From Candidatus Brachythrix odensensis (GTDB lineage Bacteria > Chloroflexota > Anaerolineae > J036 > Brachytrichaceae), in the NCBI GenBank assembly GCA_016714465.1, contig JADKDT010000015.1:1-64000 (forward strand): a DNA stretch of 64,000 bases, in the 5' to 3' direction. The notes beneath the pieces were generated by a model. It made no database searches, was not told where the DNA came from, and was given only the letters and a program-made list of their open reading frames with translations. How positions within the stretch are numbered: position 1 is the first letter of the stretch; every line of letters begins with the position of its first letter. Both the position numbers and the translations under genes were made by a program. This document shows positions 6,899-15,669 of the stretch, piece by piece.

Positions 6899-7936
6899 AT
6901 GGTTCGAATTCTGTATCGCAGCGGGGCGGGTGTCATCAACACCGAAGACACGCCGGATCAGCTTCCTGAGCTGCTCAAGGATAAGGACGGCCTGATCTGG
7001 GTGGATGTGCATTCGTGGCACGACGATGCGCGGCCGGGGAAACAGGCGCTGGATGCCGGAAACGGCATCCTGGGATTGCTCCGGGATGTCTTTCGCTTTC
7101 ACCCGCTGTCAATCGAAGACGCGCTGAATGACTCCAACGTGCCAAAGGTCGATGATTGGGGCGAGTATCTGTATCTGACGCTTCACGCGGTGGACTTCGA
7201 CAAGAGCATCGAGGATATCGATCTGCATGAATTGGATGCCTTCGTCGGCGCCAACTACCTCGTCACCTTGCGCGAGGAGGAAATCCGCGGTATCGATCGG
7301 GTCTTCAAGCAGGCTACGCGCGACGCGAGACACACCAAGCGCGGCCCTGACTACCTGTTGTACCAAGTGTGCGATGCCGTGGCCACCGACTACCTGCCCT
7401 GCATGGACGCTATTGACGAGGAATCTGATCGCGTTCAGGATGAGGTGTTCGAGCGGCCCACGCGGAAGACGCTGAACACGATTTTCCACCTCAAGAAGGC
7501 GGTGCTGAACCTGCGCCGCGTGCTCAGCCCGCAGCGCGAGGTCTTCAACAAGCTTGCCCGTGAGGACTATGTTGCGATCGACCAATCCGAGCGGATCTAC
7601 TTTCGCGACATTTACGATCACTTTCTCCGGTTGACGGACCTCAACGAATCTTTGCGCGACTTGATTACGGGCTCGCTTGACACCTATCTCTCGGTCGTCG
7701 CCAACCGCACGAACGAGATCACGAAGACCCTGACCATCGTCACAGTATTGTTTATGCCCCTCACCTTCGCGACCGGTTTCTTTGGGATGAATTTCTTCGC
7801 CAGTCTGATCGAGGTAACCTCCAATCCGGACCCGCTAAAACTTGCATTCTTTGTCCTGATACTCGCCAGCATGATTTTCGTGCCAGGCCTGATGCTGATA
7901 TTCTTCCGCGTCCGCGGATGGTTCGGCCAAAGATGA
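6899..7936 (+). CDS. corA: CorA family divalent-metal (Mg2+/Co2+) transporter
   Basis: A 345-residue CorA: a long acidic and helical cytoplasmic N-terminal domain (about 1-280), then two C-terminal membrane helices. The signature GMN is in TGFFGMNFFAS at the end of the first helix, and the second helix is LAFFVLILASMIFVPGLMLIFF. It forms a homopentameric inner-membrane channel that imports Mg2+ and sometimes Co2+ or Ni2+. It starts 5 nt after argG and its TGA overlaps the fdhD start (ATGA), so it is probably co-transcribed with both. Nothing ties it to arginine synthesis functionally. Confidence 0.93.
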   Translation: MVRILYRSGAGVINTEDTPDQLPELLKDKDGLIWVDVHSWHDDARPGKQALDAGNGILGLLRDVFRFHPLSIEDALNDSNVPKVDDWGEYLYLTLHAVDFDKSIEDIDLHELDAFVGANYLVTLREEEIRGIDRVFKQATRDARHTKRGPDYLLYQVCDAVATDYLPCMDAIDEESDRVQDEVFERPTRKTLNTIFHLKKAVLNLRRVLSPQREVFNKLAREDYVAIDQSERIYFRDIYDHFLRLTDLNESLRDLITGSLDTYLSVVANRTNEITKTLTIVTVLFMPLTFATGFFGMNFFASLIEVTSNPDPLKLAFFVLILASMIFVPGLMLIFFRVRGWFGQR

Positions 7937-8757
7937 TGGGTGAAGATGGCGTCGCGCACGAAACCGTTGAGGGCAGCGCGCCAGACGGCCCGGGCGTAGC
8001 CGCTGCCAGCTACGTCCTGTATCACGCGGGCGGCGGAACTCGGGTGGAAGGCGGCGTCATCGATGAAGGTCAGGCCTGCATTTTTCTCAATGGCGTCGAG
8101 CTGGCCACGGTCATGTGTTCGCCGATCGCGATCAAGGACCTGGCCCTGGGTTTCCTGCGGCTCGAGGGGTTCATCGAGACCCTGAGCGATGTCAGACAGA
8201 TCGTGCTGTCGAAGGGCGGTCTGTGCGTTGATATCTGGCTCAATCGCGAATACACGGCCCCGACCCGGCGCATCCTCACCAGTGGCTGCGGGGGCGGGCT
8301 GACCTTTGACGACTTGTCCGCGGCGCGCCCGCCCATGGCCTCGTCTCTGTGGGTCACCCCGGCTCAAATCAGCGAGGGGATGCGCCAGACGAACCACGCG
8401 GGCGAGCTGTATCAGCTTGTGCGGGGAGTCCACACAGCCTGCCTGAGCGATGGTCGACGGCTGGTCCATGTCGCCCAGGACATCGGCCGCCACAACACCA
8501 TCGATCGTCTCTGCGGAATGGCGCTGCAAGCTGGGTATGACACACGCGACCATATTCTTTTCGCCTCCGGGCGGATCAGCTCCGAAATGCTGAGCAAGGC
8601 ATCACGGATGGGCGTTCCGATCGTTGTGTCGCGCACGTCGCCGACCAGTCTGTCGGTGCGCCTCGCGCAGGCCTGGAACATCACCGTTGTTGGCTACTGC
8701 CGGGGAAACCAGTTCCGCGTCTATTCCGGTGAGGATCGCATTCGTCCGGTAGCATAG
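7933..8757 (+). CDS. fdhD: FdhD-type sulfurtransferase for molybdenum/tungsten enzymes
   Basis: FdhD moves sulfur from IscS onto the molybdenum cofactor of formate dehydrogenases. Family marks are IKDLALGFLRLEGFI, the segment RRILTSGCGGGLTF, QDIGRHNTIDRLCG (the conserved GRHNxxD), HILFASGRISSEMLSKASRMGVPIVVSRT and the SLSVRLA segment. The E. coli protein has two cysteines (CxxC) in the flexible loop; here the loop reads SGCGGG with only one, a difference worth noting. ATG 7933 or 7936 overlaps the corA stop. moeA follows after 5 nt. No formate dehydrogenase gene is in the window, although an AOR with pterin cofactor is at 37175. Confidence 0.93.
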   Translation: MMGEDGVAHETVEGSAPDGPGVAAASYVLYHAGGGTRVEGGVIDEGQACIFLNGVELATVMCSPIAIKDLALGFLRLEGFIETLSDVRQIVLSKGGLCVDIWLNREYTAPTRRILTSGCGGGLTFDDLSAARPPMASSLWVTPAQISEGMRQTNHAGELYQLVRGVHTACLSDGRRLVHVAQDIGRHNTIDRLCGMALQAGYDTRDHILFASGRISSEMLSKASRMGVPIVVSRTSPTSLSVRLAQAWNITVVGYCRGNQFRVYSGEDRIRPVA

Positions 8758-8762
8758 TCGCC

Positions 8763-10037
8763 ATGCCTGCCAGCGCTGAGCTCTTCACGGTCCGCACGCC
8801 AGGTGATGCCTGGGCGCTCCTCGTTGCCCACCTTCATCCGATCACCCGAGTGGAGGATATCGATACCGCCCGCGCGCTTGGGCGTGTCCTCGCCACGGAC
8901 CTGGTCTCCTCCGAGGATTTGCCGGCATTCCGGCGCAGCACCGTCGACGGTTATGCGGTCATTGCCCATGACACGCATGGCGCGACGCCTGGCCTTCCCG
9001 CTCTGCTCAGTGTCGCAGGCGAGGCGCCCATGGGTCAGATAGTTGATACGCCAATTGCCCTTGGACAGGCGGTTTGGGTTCACACCGGCAGCATGATCCC
9101 GCCTGATGCCGATGCGGTGGTCATGGTCGAGCACACCCAGCCGGTCAGCAGCGGACCGGCCCCCATGGATCTCCCCGAGGCGGGGATTCCCGCCGCAATT
9201 GAGGTCATGCGCCCGGTAGCGGAAGGTGAGAATATCCTGCAGGTTGGCGAGGACGCTCGGGTGGGCGGCATTGTGGCGCGCCGCGGGCACTGCCTGCGCC
9301 CCACCGACATCGGGGCGATGATGGCCCTGGGGAACACCCGGGTGACCGTGATGGCCCGCCCTCGGGTCGGCATTCTCTCGACCGGTGACGAGGTTATCCC
9401 TCCTGAGCAGGTCCCGGGGATCGGGCAGGTACGGGATGTGAATGCCTACGCCCTGAGCGCCCTGGTAGAACAGGCCGGCGGCGAGGCGGTTCGTTACGGG
9501 ATCATCCCCGATGACCGGGCTGCCCTCGAACGCGCGGCCGGGCAGGCCCGGCGCGAATGCGACGCCGTGATCCTGTCCGCGGGAAGTTCGGTCAGCTATC
9601 GCGATATGAGCCTGGAGGTCATCCAGGGCCTGGGCGGTCCCGGCGTGCTCGTGCATGGGGTGAGCGTTAAGCCCGGCAAGCCCACCATCCTGGCAATGGC
9701 CGATGGCGTGCCGGTGTTTGGTCTGCCTGGCAATCCGGCCAGCGCCATGGTCGTGGCCGAACTGTTTGTGGTTCCGACGGTTCGGGCCCTGTTGGGCGCA
9801 GCGGTAGCGCCCCGAGCGTCCGTTCTGGCCCGCCTGGCCCGCAATGTGGCGTCGACGACCGGCCGCGAGGACTTCGTGCCCGTGCGGCTGGAAACCCGCG
9901 CCGATGGGCTGTGGGCGATTCCTGTCTTTGGCAAATCAAACTTGATCGTGACGCTGCTGCGGGCCGATGGCACCTTGCGGGTGGCGCAGGACGAGAACGG
10001 CCTGCAGGCCGGCGCGTGGGTGACGGTGAACTTGTGA
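8763..10037 (+). CDS. moeA: Molybdopterin molybdotransferase
   Basis: MoeA inserts molybdate (or tungstate) into adenylylated molybdopterin. The 424-residue protein shows the family order: FRRSTVDGYAV, HTGSMIPPDADAVVMVEHT, NILQVGEDAR, RPRVGILSTGDEVIPP, VRDVNAYALSALVEQAGGE, ILSAGSSVSYRD and VFGLPGNPASAMVVAELFV. The VSVKPGKPT block is typical of the active site. Its last codons overlap the start of a second MoeA (GTGA). Two MoeA paralogues in tandem are common in organisms that handle both molybdenum and tungsten. Confidence 0.96.
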   Translation: MPASAELFTVRTPGDAWALLVAHLHPITRVEDIDTARALGRVLATDLVSSEDLPAFRRSTVDGYAVIAHDTHGATPGLPALLSVAGEAPMGQIVDTPIALGQAVWVHTGSMIPPDADAVVMVEHTQPVSSGPAPMDLPEAGIPAAIEVMRPVAEGENILQVGEDARVGGIVARRGHCLRPTDIGAMMALGNTRVTVMARPRVGILSTGDEVIPPEQVPGIGQVRDVNAYALSALVEQAGGEAVRYGIIPDDRAALERAAGQARRECDAVILSAGSSVSYRDMSLEVIQGLGGPGVLVHGVSVKPGKPTILAMADGVPVFGLPGNPASAMVVAELFVVPTVRALLGAAVAPRASVLARLARNVASTTGREDFVPVRLETRADGLWAIPVFGKSNLIVTLLRADGTLRVAQDENGLQAGAWVTVNL

Positions 10038-12007
10038 CTGATCAAAACATCTATCTTAAAGACGTTGGACTTGACGAAGCCCGCGCGGCCTGGGCCGCCC
10101 AGCTTGACGCCGTCGGTTTGGTTGGACGTTTGGGTGTTGAACGTGTGCCCCTGGTCCGCGCCGCGGGCCGGGTGACGGCTGGGCCCGTTTGGGCCCGCCT
10201 GTCCAGCCCGCACTACCACGCCAGCGCCATGGACGGATTTGCGGTGCGCGCCGCCGACACCCGCGGCGCGACCGAAACGCGGCCGCTCAGCCTCGCCATA
10301 GGCTCGGCGGCGCGCTATGTCGACACTGGCGATCCAGTTCCGCAGGGATTCGACGCCGTGATCATGATCGAGCACGCCCAGCGCCTGCCGGCCGAGGCTG
10401 GCGCGCCCGAGGGCGCGATTGAGATCATGCAGGCCGCCGCGCCGTGGCAATACATTCGCCCGATGGGCGAAGACGTGGTGGCGACCGAGCTCGTTCTGCC
10501 CGCCAACCATCGTCTTCGCCCACAGGATCTGGGCGCGCTTGCGGCGGCCGGCCACGCCGAGGTCGAGGTGTCGCGTCGTCCACGGGTGGCCATCATCCCA
10601 ACCGGCACCGAGCTCGTCGCGCCCGGGAGCATGGTGAAGCCGGGCGACATCATTGAATACAACACCCTGGTACTGGGCGCGATGGCCGAGGACGCCGGCT
10701 GCGTCGTGACCCGCTTTCCGATTCAACGTGACGACTATGCGGCCCTGCGCCAGGTGGTGGCGGAGGCCCTGGCCAGCTTCGATCTGGTCGTCGTCAACGC
10801 CGGGTCTTCGGCCGGGCGCGAGGATTTCACCTCGCGCGTCTTTGAAGACCTGGGCGCGCTGAAGGTTCACGGCGTCGCCATCCGGCCCGGCCACCCGGTG
10901 ATGCTGGGTGTTGCCCGCGCGGCAATCGATCAGCCGTGGCGGGCGGTGGCGGGCATTCCTGGGTATCCGGTATCGGCTGTCGTCACTTTTGAGCTGTTCT
11001 GCGTTCCGCTGCTCCGCGCCTGGCAGGCGTTGCGCCCGCCCGAGCCGGTCCTGATCGACGCGGTTCTCACCCGCAAGTGCGTTTCGCCCGCTGGGGATGA
11101 TGAGTTCGTGCGGGTCTCGGTGGGCCAGGTGGCCGACCGCCTGGTTGCCTCGCCGCTGACGGGCGGCGCAGGTGTGATTACCTCGTTGGTCAAGAGTGAT
11201 GGGGTGCTGCGTATCCCGCGCTTCAAGGAGGGCCACCATCAGGGTGAACTCGTCCGAGTCGAGCTCCGTACCGAGATCGCCCGGGTGCGCAATACGATTG
11301 TGGCGATTGGCAGCCACGACATGACCCTCGACCTGCTCTCAAACGCACTGGGCCAGCGCGCCCCGGCGATGCGCCTGTCATCGGCCCACGTGGGTTCGCT
11401 GGGTGGTCTGCTTGCCCTGCAGCGCAAGGAAGCGCATCTGGCCGGCTCGCATCTGCTGGACGAGGAGAGCGGCGACTATAACGTCGGCGCCATTCGACAG
11501 ACCCTGACCCCGCATGGGATCAAGGTGATGATGTTGGGATTTGTCCGGCGGACTCAGGGCTTGATCGTGCCCAAGGGCAATCCGAAGGGGATTGCCGGCC
11601 TGGACGACCTTGTGCGCGCGGACGTGTCGTATATCAACCGCCAGCGTGGTGCCGGAACGCGGGCGCTGCTCGATTTCGAATTGCGCCGGCGCGGCATCGA
11701 TCCACGCCGTATTCGAGGCTACGAGCGCCAGGAGTTCACCCATCTGGCTGTTGCCGCGCAGATCGCAAGCGGCGCGGTGGATTGCGGGATGGGCATCCTG
11801 GCCGCGGCGCGGGCGCTGGACCTGGACTTTGTGCCACTTGCGTCTGAACGCTATGACCTGATCATCCCGATAGAGCACTACGCGAGCGAGAAGCTCGGGC
11901 CATTGCTCGAGATCATTCGGGATCCCTCGCGAGAATTCGCGGCGTCGGTTGAGGCCCTGGGCGGATATGACACGGCTCAGATGGGTGTCGAACTCGGCCT
12001 CTTCTGA
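10034..12007 (+). CDS. MoeA fused to a periplasmic-binding-like domain
   Basis: Residues about 1-415 repeat the MoeA fold (HYHASAMDGFAVRAADT, DTGDPVPQGFDAVIMIEHAQ, RPRVAIIPTGTELV, VVNAGSSAGREDFTS, VAGIPGYPVSAVVTFELF). Residues about 430-650 form a substrate-binding-protein-like domain (PF12727 type), from TIVAIGSHDMTLDLLSN to SREFAASVEALGGYDTAQMG. This two-domain arrangement is known in Gram-positive, archaeal and Chloroflexota genomes; the second domain is thought to bind a molybdate- or cofactor-related ligand. I chose GTG 10034 because it overlaps the stop of moeA by 4 nt and the protein starts at the expected region. It is the last gene of the long plus-strand run; a palindrome follows. 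Confidence 0.93.
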   Translation: MTDQNIYLKDVGLDEARAAWAAQLDAVGLVGRLGVERVPLVRAAGRVTAGPVWARLSSPHYHASAMDGFAVRAADTRGATETRPLSLAIGSAARYVDTGDPVPQGFDAVIMIEHAQRLPAEAGAPEGAIEIMQAAAPWQYIRPMGEDVVATELVLPANHRLRPQDLGALAAAGHAEVEVSRRPRVAIIPTGTELVAPGSMVKPGDIIEYNTLVLGAMAEDAGCVVTRFPIQRDDYAALRQVVAEALASFDLVVVNAGSSAGREDFTSRVFEDLGALKVHGVAIRPGHPVMLGVARAAIDQPWRAVAGIPGYPVSAVVTFELFCVPLLRAWQALRPPEPVLIDAVLTRKCVSPAGDDEFVRVSVGQVADRLVASPLTGGAGVITSLVKSDGVLRIPRFKEGHHQGELVRVELRTEIARVRNTIVAIGSHDMTLDLLSNALGQRAPAMRLSSAHVGSLGGLLALQRKEAHLAGSHLLDEESGDYNVGAIRQTLTPHGIKVMMLGFVRRTQGLIVPKGNPKGIAGLDDLVRADVSYINRQRGAGTRALLDFELRRRGIDPRRIRGYERQEFTHLAVAAQIASGAVDCGMGILAAARALDLDFVPLASERYDLIIPIEHYASEKLGPLLEIIRDPSREFAASVEALGGYDTAQMGVELGLF

Positions 12008-12013
12008 AAATAC

Positions 12014-12060
12014 GCCTTAAGCGATTGGCCCCGGCTTCGCCGGGGCCAATCGATTAAGGC
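12014..12060. repeat. Palindrome family copy 3 (22-bp arms, one mismatch)
   Basis: Inverted repeat around the loop ttc (12036-12038). The core is ccccggc/gccgggg and the outer arm reads gccttaagcgattgg. It lies between convergent genes but has no T-run, so its role as a terminator is uncertain. Confidence 0.88.
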
Positions 12061-12066
12061 AACTCG

Positions 12067-13482
12067 TTACTTCACCTTCGTGAAGGTCGCTTCGGGATAC
12101 GGCCGGCTTGCGCCCGTTAACAGTGTCGATGGCGTCGCGCGCAGGTATTGATCAAAGAAGGCGCCCTGATAGGCGTCGATCAGCCCGACGACGCGATCGC
12201 TCGGGATCGGTCCCTTTAGCCCAATCGTTGCGGCAAGGGGCGAGAAGAACGGGGTCAGGACAAAGTCGTAGTGGGCGGCCGTCGGAATCGCAATGCGGTA
12301 ACCATCGGCCCGGCCGGCCCGCAACATGGCGAGCAATTGTGTGTCGCTTGGGCTGTCCAGGTAGTCCTTGCTATAGAACGTCAGTGACGGCTGAGCCAGG
12401 CCGCGGCTGGTGATGGCGGCTTCGACCCCGGTCGTGACCGGATCCTGGCCAATCACCGCTTTGCAGCGCGGGTCGTTCCCGCAGGCCTGAAGAACAGCAG
12501 CCCCGCCGGTGGAGTGGCCAAACAGCCCCGCGCGCCCCAGATCGAGGCGCCCGGCGAAGCGCTGGCCAAAAGGGCCCTCTCCGGCATTTGCGCGCTCCAA
12601 TTGGTCCAACGTAAAGCGCAAATCCAGGGCATAGACGTTGACAAGCTCGGCAAAGCTGCCCGCGAAGCCGGGCGATCCTCCGGGCGGCAGGATGCTTCGC
12701 TTGTTGAAGATCACGCGCCCATCGGGCATCTCGGTCACCATGGCGCCATAGCTGTGATCTACGGCGACAACGACGTAACCCTGACTCGCCAATTGTTCGA
12801 TTTGATTCTGGTTGATTTGGCGAAATCCACCCCAGCCATGCGAGTAGAGCAACACCGGGTACGGGCCGGCGCCGGCCATCGGGGCGTCCAGATAGCTGTT
12901 GCTATTGATCAGATTGACGTGGTCGAAGAGGAAGTCAGGCAGGTTCACCCATTTGGCGATGGCCGGGCCGATGACCGGGGCATTGCTGAGCCAGCGCATG
13001 GGCCGGGCATTCGCCGGCGGCGCGGCCGGATACCAGATCTGGGCCATGATCTCGCGCCGGTCGCCGGCGACGTCGGTGTAAATCTCCTCACGGCTTTCGT
13101 CTTTCAGGTAGACGCTGCTGGTCCCGATCTTGAGCGCGCCGGTCGGCGCGGGCAGGTCGGGCACTGGAAACGCCCAGCCCAGGAACCCGGAGATAAATAG
13201 CCCAGACACGGCCACGATACGTCCGAGGATCGGGACGATGCGAGGCGGCGTGAACGGTCGCTGCGCGATCATGGCCGTCGTCAGCGCCACGTCGGCGCTG
13301 ATGAGATAGGCCGGCAGCATCTGCCAGCGATAGCCCTCGACGATGAGGTGGATGACGATCGCTCCGACGGTCAGGATGGCCGGGGCCAGCCGGGCGCGGG
13401 TTTTGGCCGACGACGGCGCTCCCAGGCCCAGGGCGAGAATCAAGAGGGGCAGGAGGATGAGGACGACTTCAAATGGGCGCAT
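12067..13482 (-). CDS. Membrane-anchored alpha/beta hydrolase, PAF-acetylhydrolase-like
   Basis: The 471-residue protein begins with about four membrane helices (FEVVLILLPLLILALGLG, then three more up to about residue 115). An alpha/beta hydrolase domain follows: PYPVLLYSHGWGGFR (oxyanion-hole region), YVVVAVDHSYG, and GLFGHSTGGAAVLQAC with the nucleophile Ser in GHSTG. The arrangement resembles platelet-activating-factor acetylhydrolase and dienelactone-hydrolase-like esterases. The C-terminal AAHYDFVLTPF probably carries the catalytic His. I chose ATG 13482; a longer frame upstream would translate repeat DNA (13519-13611). The substrate is unknown. It is not in an operon with its neighbours. 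Confidence 0.8.
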   Translation of the reverse strand: MRPFEVVLILLPLLILALGLGAPSSAKTRARLAPAILTVGAIVIHLIVEGYRWQMLPAYLISADVALTTAMIAQRPFTPPRIVPILGRIVAVSGLFISGFLGWAFPVPDLPAPTGALKIGTSSVYLKDESREEIYTDVAGDRREIMAQIWYPAAPPANARPMRWLSNAPVIGPAIAKWVNLPDFLFDHVNLINSNSYLDAPMAGAGPYPVLLYSHGWGGFRQINQNQIEQLASQGYVVVAVDHSYGAMVTEMPDGRVIFNKRSILPPGGSPGFAGSFAELVNVYALDLRFTLDQLERANAGEGPFGQRFAGRLDLGRAGLFGHSTGGAAVLQACGNDPRCKAVIGQDPVTTGVEAAITSRGLAQPSLTFYSKDYLDSPSDTQLLAMLRAGRADGYRIAIPTAAHYDFVLTPFFSPLAATIGLKGPIPSDRVVGLIDAYQGAFFDQYLRATPSTLLTGASRPYPEATFTKVK

Positions 13483-13518
13483 TATTCCAACCTTAGCACG
13501 TTGGGGAGACCCCACTAT

Positions 13519-13611
13519 TGGAGCGCGGGCGTCTCGCCCGCGCGGTCCATGGCGAACACCAAGAATCATGCCACTCAGCCGCGATCGCGCGGGCAAGATG
13601 CCCGCGCTCCA
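13519..13611. repeat. Composite inverted repeat with two cgcgggc hairpins
   Basis: There are two small hairpins, GCGCGGGCG/CGCCCGCGC with loop tct at 13523-13543, and GCGCGGGC/GCCCGCGC with loop aagat at 13587-13607. The outer ends TGGAGCGCGGGC (13519-13530) and GCCCGCGCTCCA (13600-13611) are themselves inverted. The two units are thus head-to-head copies of one short repeat. The 235-nt gap they lie in (13483-13717) contains no gene. Confidence 0.8.
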
Positions 13612-13717
13612 AACGCGACCGGGTCAGCGCGGTCCAGGGGGAAAACCGAGCCATGCAACCTTGAGGCACCCGGCCCGCGATCCGCTGGGTTGTCGCGTCA
13701 TGAACCGATCAGGCGCC

Positions 13718-14350
13718 TTACAGCGTCACAAGCCCCGCCCGCGCAGCCCGACTGACCGCGTCGGCGCGGCTGGCTGCGCCCAGCTTGACGTAGATCGACG
13801 AGACGTGGTACTTGACTGTCGATTCACTGATCTCAAGCCGTTGGGCGATGTTCTTGTTGGGCAGCCCGCGCACGAGATGATCGAGGACTTCCTGTTCGCG
13901 CGGCGTTAGCGGATCGCGCAGGGGTTCGAACGTTCGGATCCCTGGTTCGGTGTCTGGCCGGAACAGGCCGGCCGCATCGATCGCGGGGAGCAAGACGTGG
14001 CCGCGCGAGGCCAGAATGACCGCCATCACCAGATCCTCGCCATCCGCGCCGGGCGGCAGAACGGCCCAGCCACGCAGGTTCAGAGTCGAAAACTCTGTTG
14101 CCGCTGCAGCGGCAAGCTCGGTCAACGCGACGACGGCTTCATTACCGCCACCCTGCGAGATGTCGCGCGCGAGCGTGATCAGGCGCGCGTCGTCGGCAAT
14201 GACGTGGGTGCGAGGCGACAACGCGTCAGGCGGATCGGCCACGGCCAATCCACCCAAAGTGCGCAGGCGGGGGTCATTCAGCAGGGCGGTCAATCCGGCC
14301 CGAAGCGCTGGAGTATCCGCGATGATCTGAACGTCGATCAGGTGAGCCAA
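13718..14350 (-). CDS. LuxR/NarL-type DNA-binding regulator with atypical receiver
   Basis: The C-terminal 65 residues are a clear LuxR helix-turn-helix: LTPREQEVLDHLVRGLPNKNIAQRLEISESTVKYHVSSIYVKLGA. The N-terminal about 125 residues align only loosely with a response-regulator receiver (VQIIADTPALRAGLTALL). The usual acidic pair is reduced to one Asp, and no clear phosphorylatable Asp in a hydrophobic strand is visible, so it may act without phosphorylation. No histidine kinase is nearby. Its targets are unknown. Confidence 0.8.
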   Translation of the reverse strand: MAHLIDVQIIADTPALRAGLTALLNDPRLRTLGGLAVADPPDALSPRTHVIADDARLITLARDISQGGGNEAVVALTELAAAAATEFSTLNLRGWAVLPPGADGEDLVMAVILASRGHVLLPAIDAAGLFRPDTEPGIRTFEPLRDPLTPREQEVLDHLVRGLPNKNIAQRLEISESTVKYHVSSIYVKLGAASRADAVSRAARAGLVTL

Positions 14351-14386
14351 GAGTGAGGACAGTATGCCCCATGGGCTGGCATTTGC

Positions 14387-14429
14387 CTGAAACGACTGCC
14401 CCCGGCGAAGCCGGGGGCAGTCGTTTCAG
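14387..14429. repeat. Palindrome family copy 4 (20-bp arms)
   Basis: A perfect inverted repeat around the loop gaa (14407-14409). The core is cccccggc/gccggggg and the outer arm reads ctgaaacgactg. It lies between two minus-strand genes, downstream of the protease. Confidence 0.9.
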
Positions 14430-14452
14430 CCTTATTCAGCGCGCATGCGAGT

Positions 14453-15361
14453 TCAGGCGCGTTCTCCGACCACGACGTTGGCCGTGGTGAGTGTCCCGCC
14501 TCGGATCAGCCCTACGGCTACTGAGCGTCCGACCCGGTCTCCGCTCAGCGCGCCGAGCAGGTCGTCGGCATCTGCGACTGTCGCGCCTTCCACGCTGACG
14601 ATGATGTCGCCCATGAGGACGCCGCCCTTTTCGGCTGGCGAAGCTTCCTCAACCCGCACCACAAGCAGTCCCGTCTCCTGGGTAAGCCCGGCCCGCTGCG
14701 CGGACGGTAGCTTGACTTGCTGGCTGACCACGCCGAGGTAGCCGCGCTTGACGAACCCCTGCTTTGTGAGACTCTCAGCAACGCGCAGCGCCAGATCGAA
14801 CGGAATGGCGAGGGTGACGCCGCGGGCCAGGCCGGTGGTCAACACCCCTGCAACGGCCCCACTCATGTCGATGAGCGCGCCTCCCGAGAAGCCGGGGTAG
14901 GGCGTCGCGTCGGTGCGCAGGTAACGCTCGAGCGCCCGCCCGTTCCCCAGGCGTAACGGCCCGGCGATGGCACTCACGGTTCCGAGACTGGCCATCGGGC
15001 CGCCCGGAGCCGGCCGGCCGACGGCGAGGGCGAGCTGACCGACCCGGGCGGCCGCTGCTGTTGCGGCCGAGGGCAGGTTCAGGTCGGCGATCTTAAGAAT
15101 TGCCAGGTCGGTCGCGCCGTCGCGACCCCCGAGCTGTGCGGCAAGCTTGTGCCCGTCGGGGGTCTCAATTTGGAGGTTGTCATCGCGTTCGAGGGTGTGA
15201 TCGGAAGCCAGGACAAGCCCGTCCCCGATGACAATGCCGGTTGCGGCCTGGCGGTCGCGGCCGTAAACGGTGACGAGCGAGGCGGCCACGCGATCGACCG
15301 CGTCAGCCATTTGCGAAGAGAACGCGCCAAGGTCCTTGGCGCTAGAGGTTGGATTGGACAT
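14453..15361 (-). CDS. HtrA/DegP-like trypsin-fold serine protease with PDZ domain
   Basis: The 302-residue protein has an S1C protease domain followed by a PDZ domain (GYLGVVSQQV to the C-terminus). The triad can be read as His in VLASDHTLERDD, Asp in DGATDLAILKI, and Ser in YPGFSGGALIDMSG. ATG 15361 gives an N-terminus MSNPTSSAKDL without a signal peptide or membrane helix. It is therefore predicted to stay in the cytoplasm, unlike most DegP proteins; a secreted form would need a different start, and the longer in-frame version shows no signal sequence either. It probably does protein quality control. Confidence 0.87.
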   Translation of the reverse strand: MSNPTSSAKDLGAFSSQMADAVDRVAASLVTVYGRDRQAATGIVIGDGLVLASDHTLERDDNLQIETPDGHKLAAQLGGRDGATDLAILKIADLNLPSAATAAAARVGQLALAVGRPAPGGPMASLGTVSAIAGPLRLGNGRALERYLRTDATPYPGFSGGALIDMSGAVAGVLTTGLARGVTLAIPFDLALRVAESLTKQGFVKRGYLGVVSQQVKLPSAQRAGLTQETGLLVVRVEEASPAEKGGVLMGDIIVSVEGATVADADDLLGALSGDRVGRSVAVGLIRGGTLTTANVVVGERA

Positions 15362-15440
15362 GAGCAAGACATTACGCTCCTCCAGGCAAGCCGTCACCTG
15401 GCCGTACGTCCTAATGATCCCTGGCCGTTCGCCATTTGGC

Positions 15441-15503
15441 GGGTAAGCGGGGGAAGTGACATATGCCGGCGAAGCCGGCATATGTCACTTCCCTCGCTTA
15501 CCC
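15441..15503. repeat. Palindrome family copy 5 (30-bp arms, one mismatch)
   Basis: Inverted repeat around the loop gaa (15471-15473). The core is atgccggc/gccggcat and the outer arm begins gggtaagcg. It lies upstream of the HtrA-like gene in the divergent intergenic region. Its arms are as long as those of copy 6, the longest in the window. Confidence 0.92.
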
Positions 15504-15565
15504 AGACGCTCGGATTGCACGGTGCATACGGTTACAATTCGGCTCTAGAATCCCTAACTGAACCG

Positions 15566-15629
15566 GCTTTCTGAGGCGATATCCTCCGCCCCGGCGTATG
15601 CCGGGGCGGAGGATATCGCCTCAAAAAGC
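15566..15629. repeat. Palindrome family copy 6 (30-bp arms, one mismatch)
   Basis: The inner 24 bp are perfect around the loop gtat (15596-15599), with core ccccggc/gccgggg and outer arm tgaggcgatatcctcc. Pairing continues for five more bases after one mismatch. It lies 63 nt after copy 5 and 41 nt before the next gene. Confidence 0.92.
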
Positions 15630-15669
15630 AGGTTTTGTTTGTGGATTTAGCTTCTGACGAGGTAAATGA

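Noticed and set aside
13482..13596. Longer N-terminus for the alpha/beta hydrolase
   Set aside because: The extension would be encoded by the cgcgggc repeat and precedes the natural first membrane helix.
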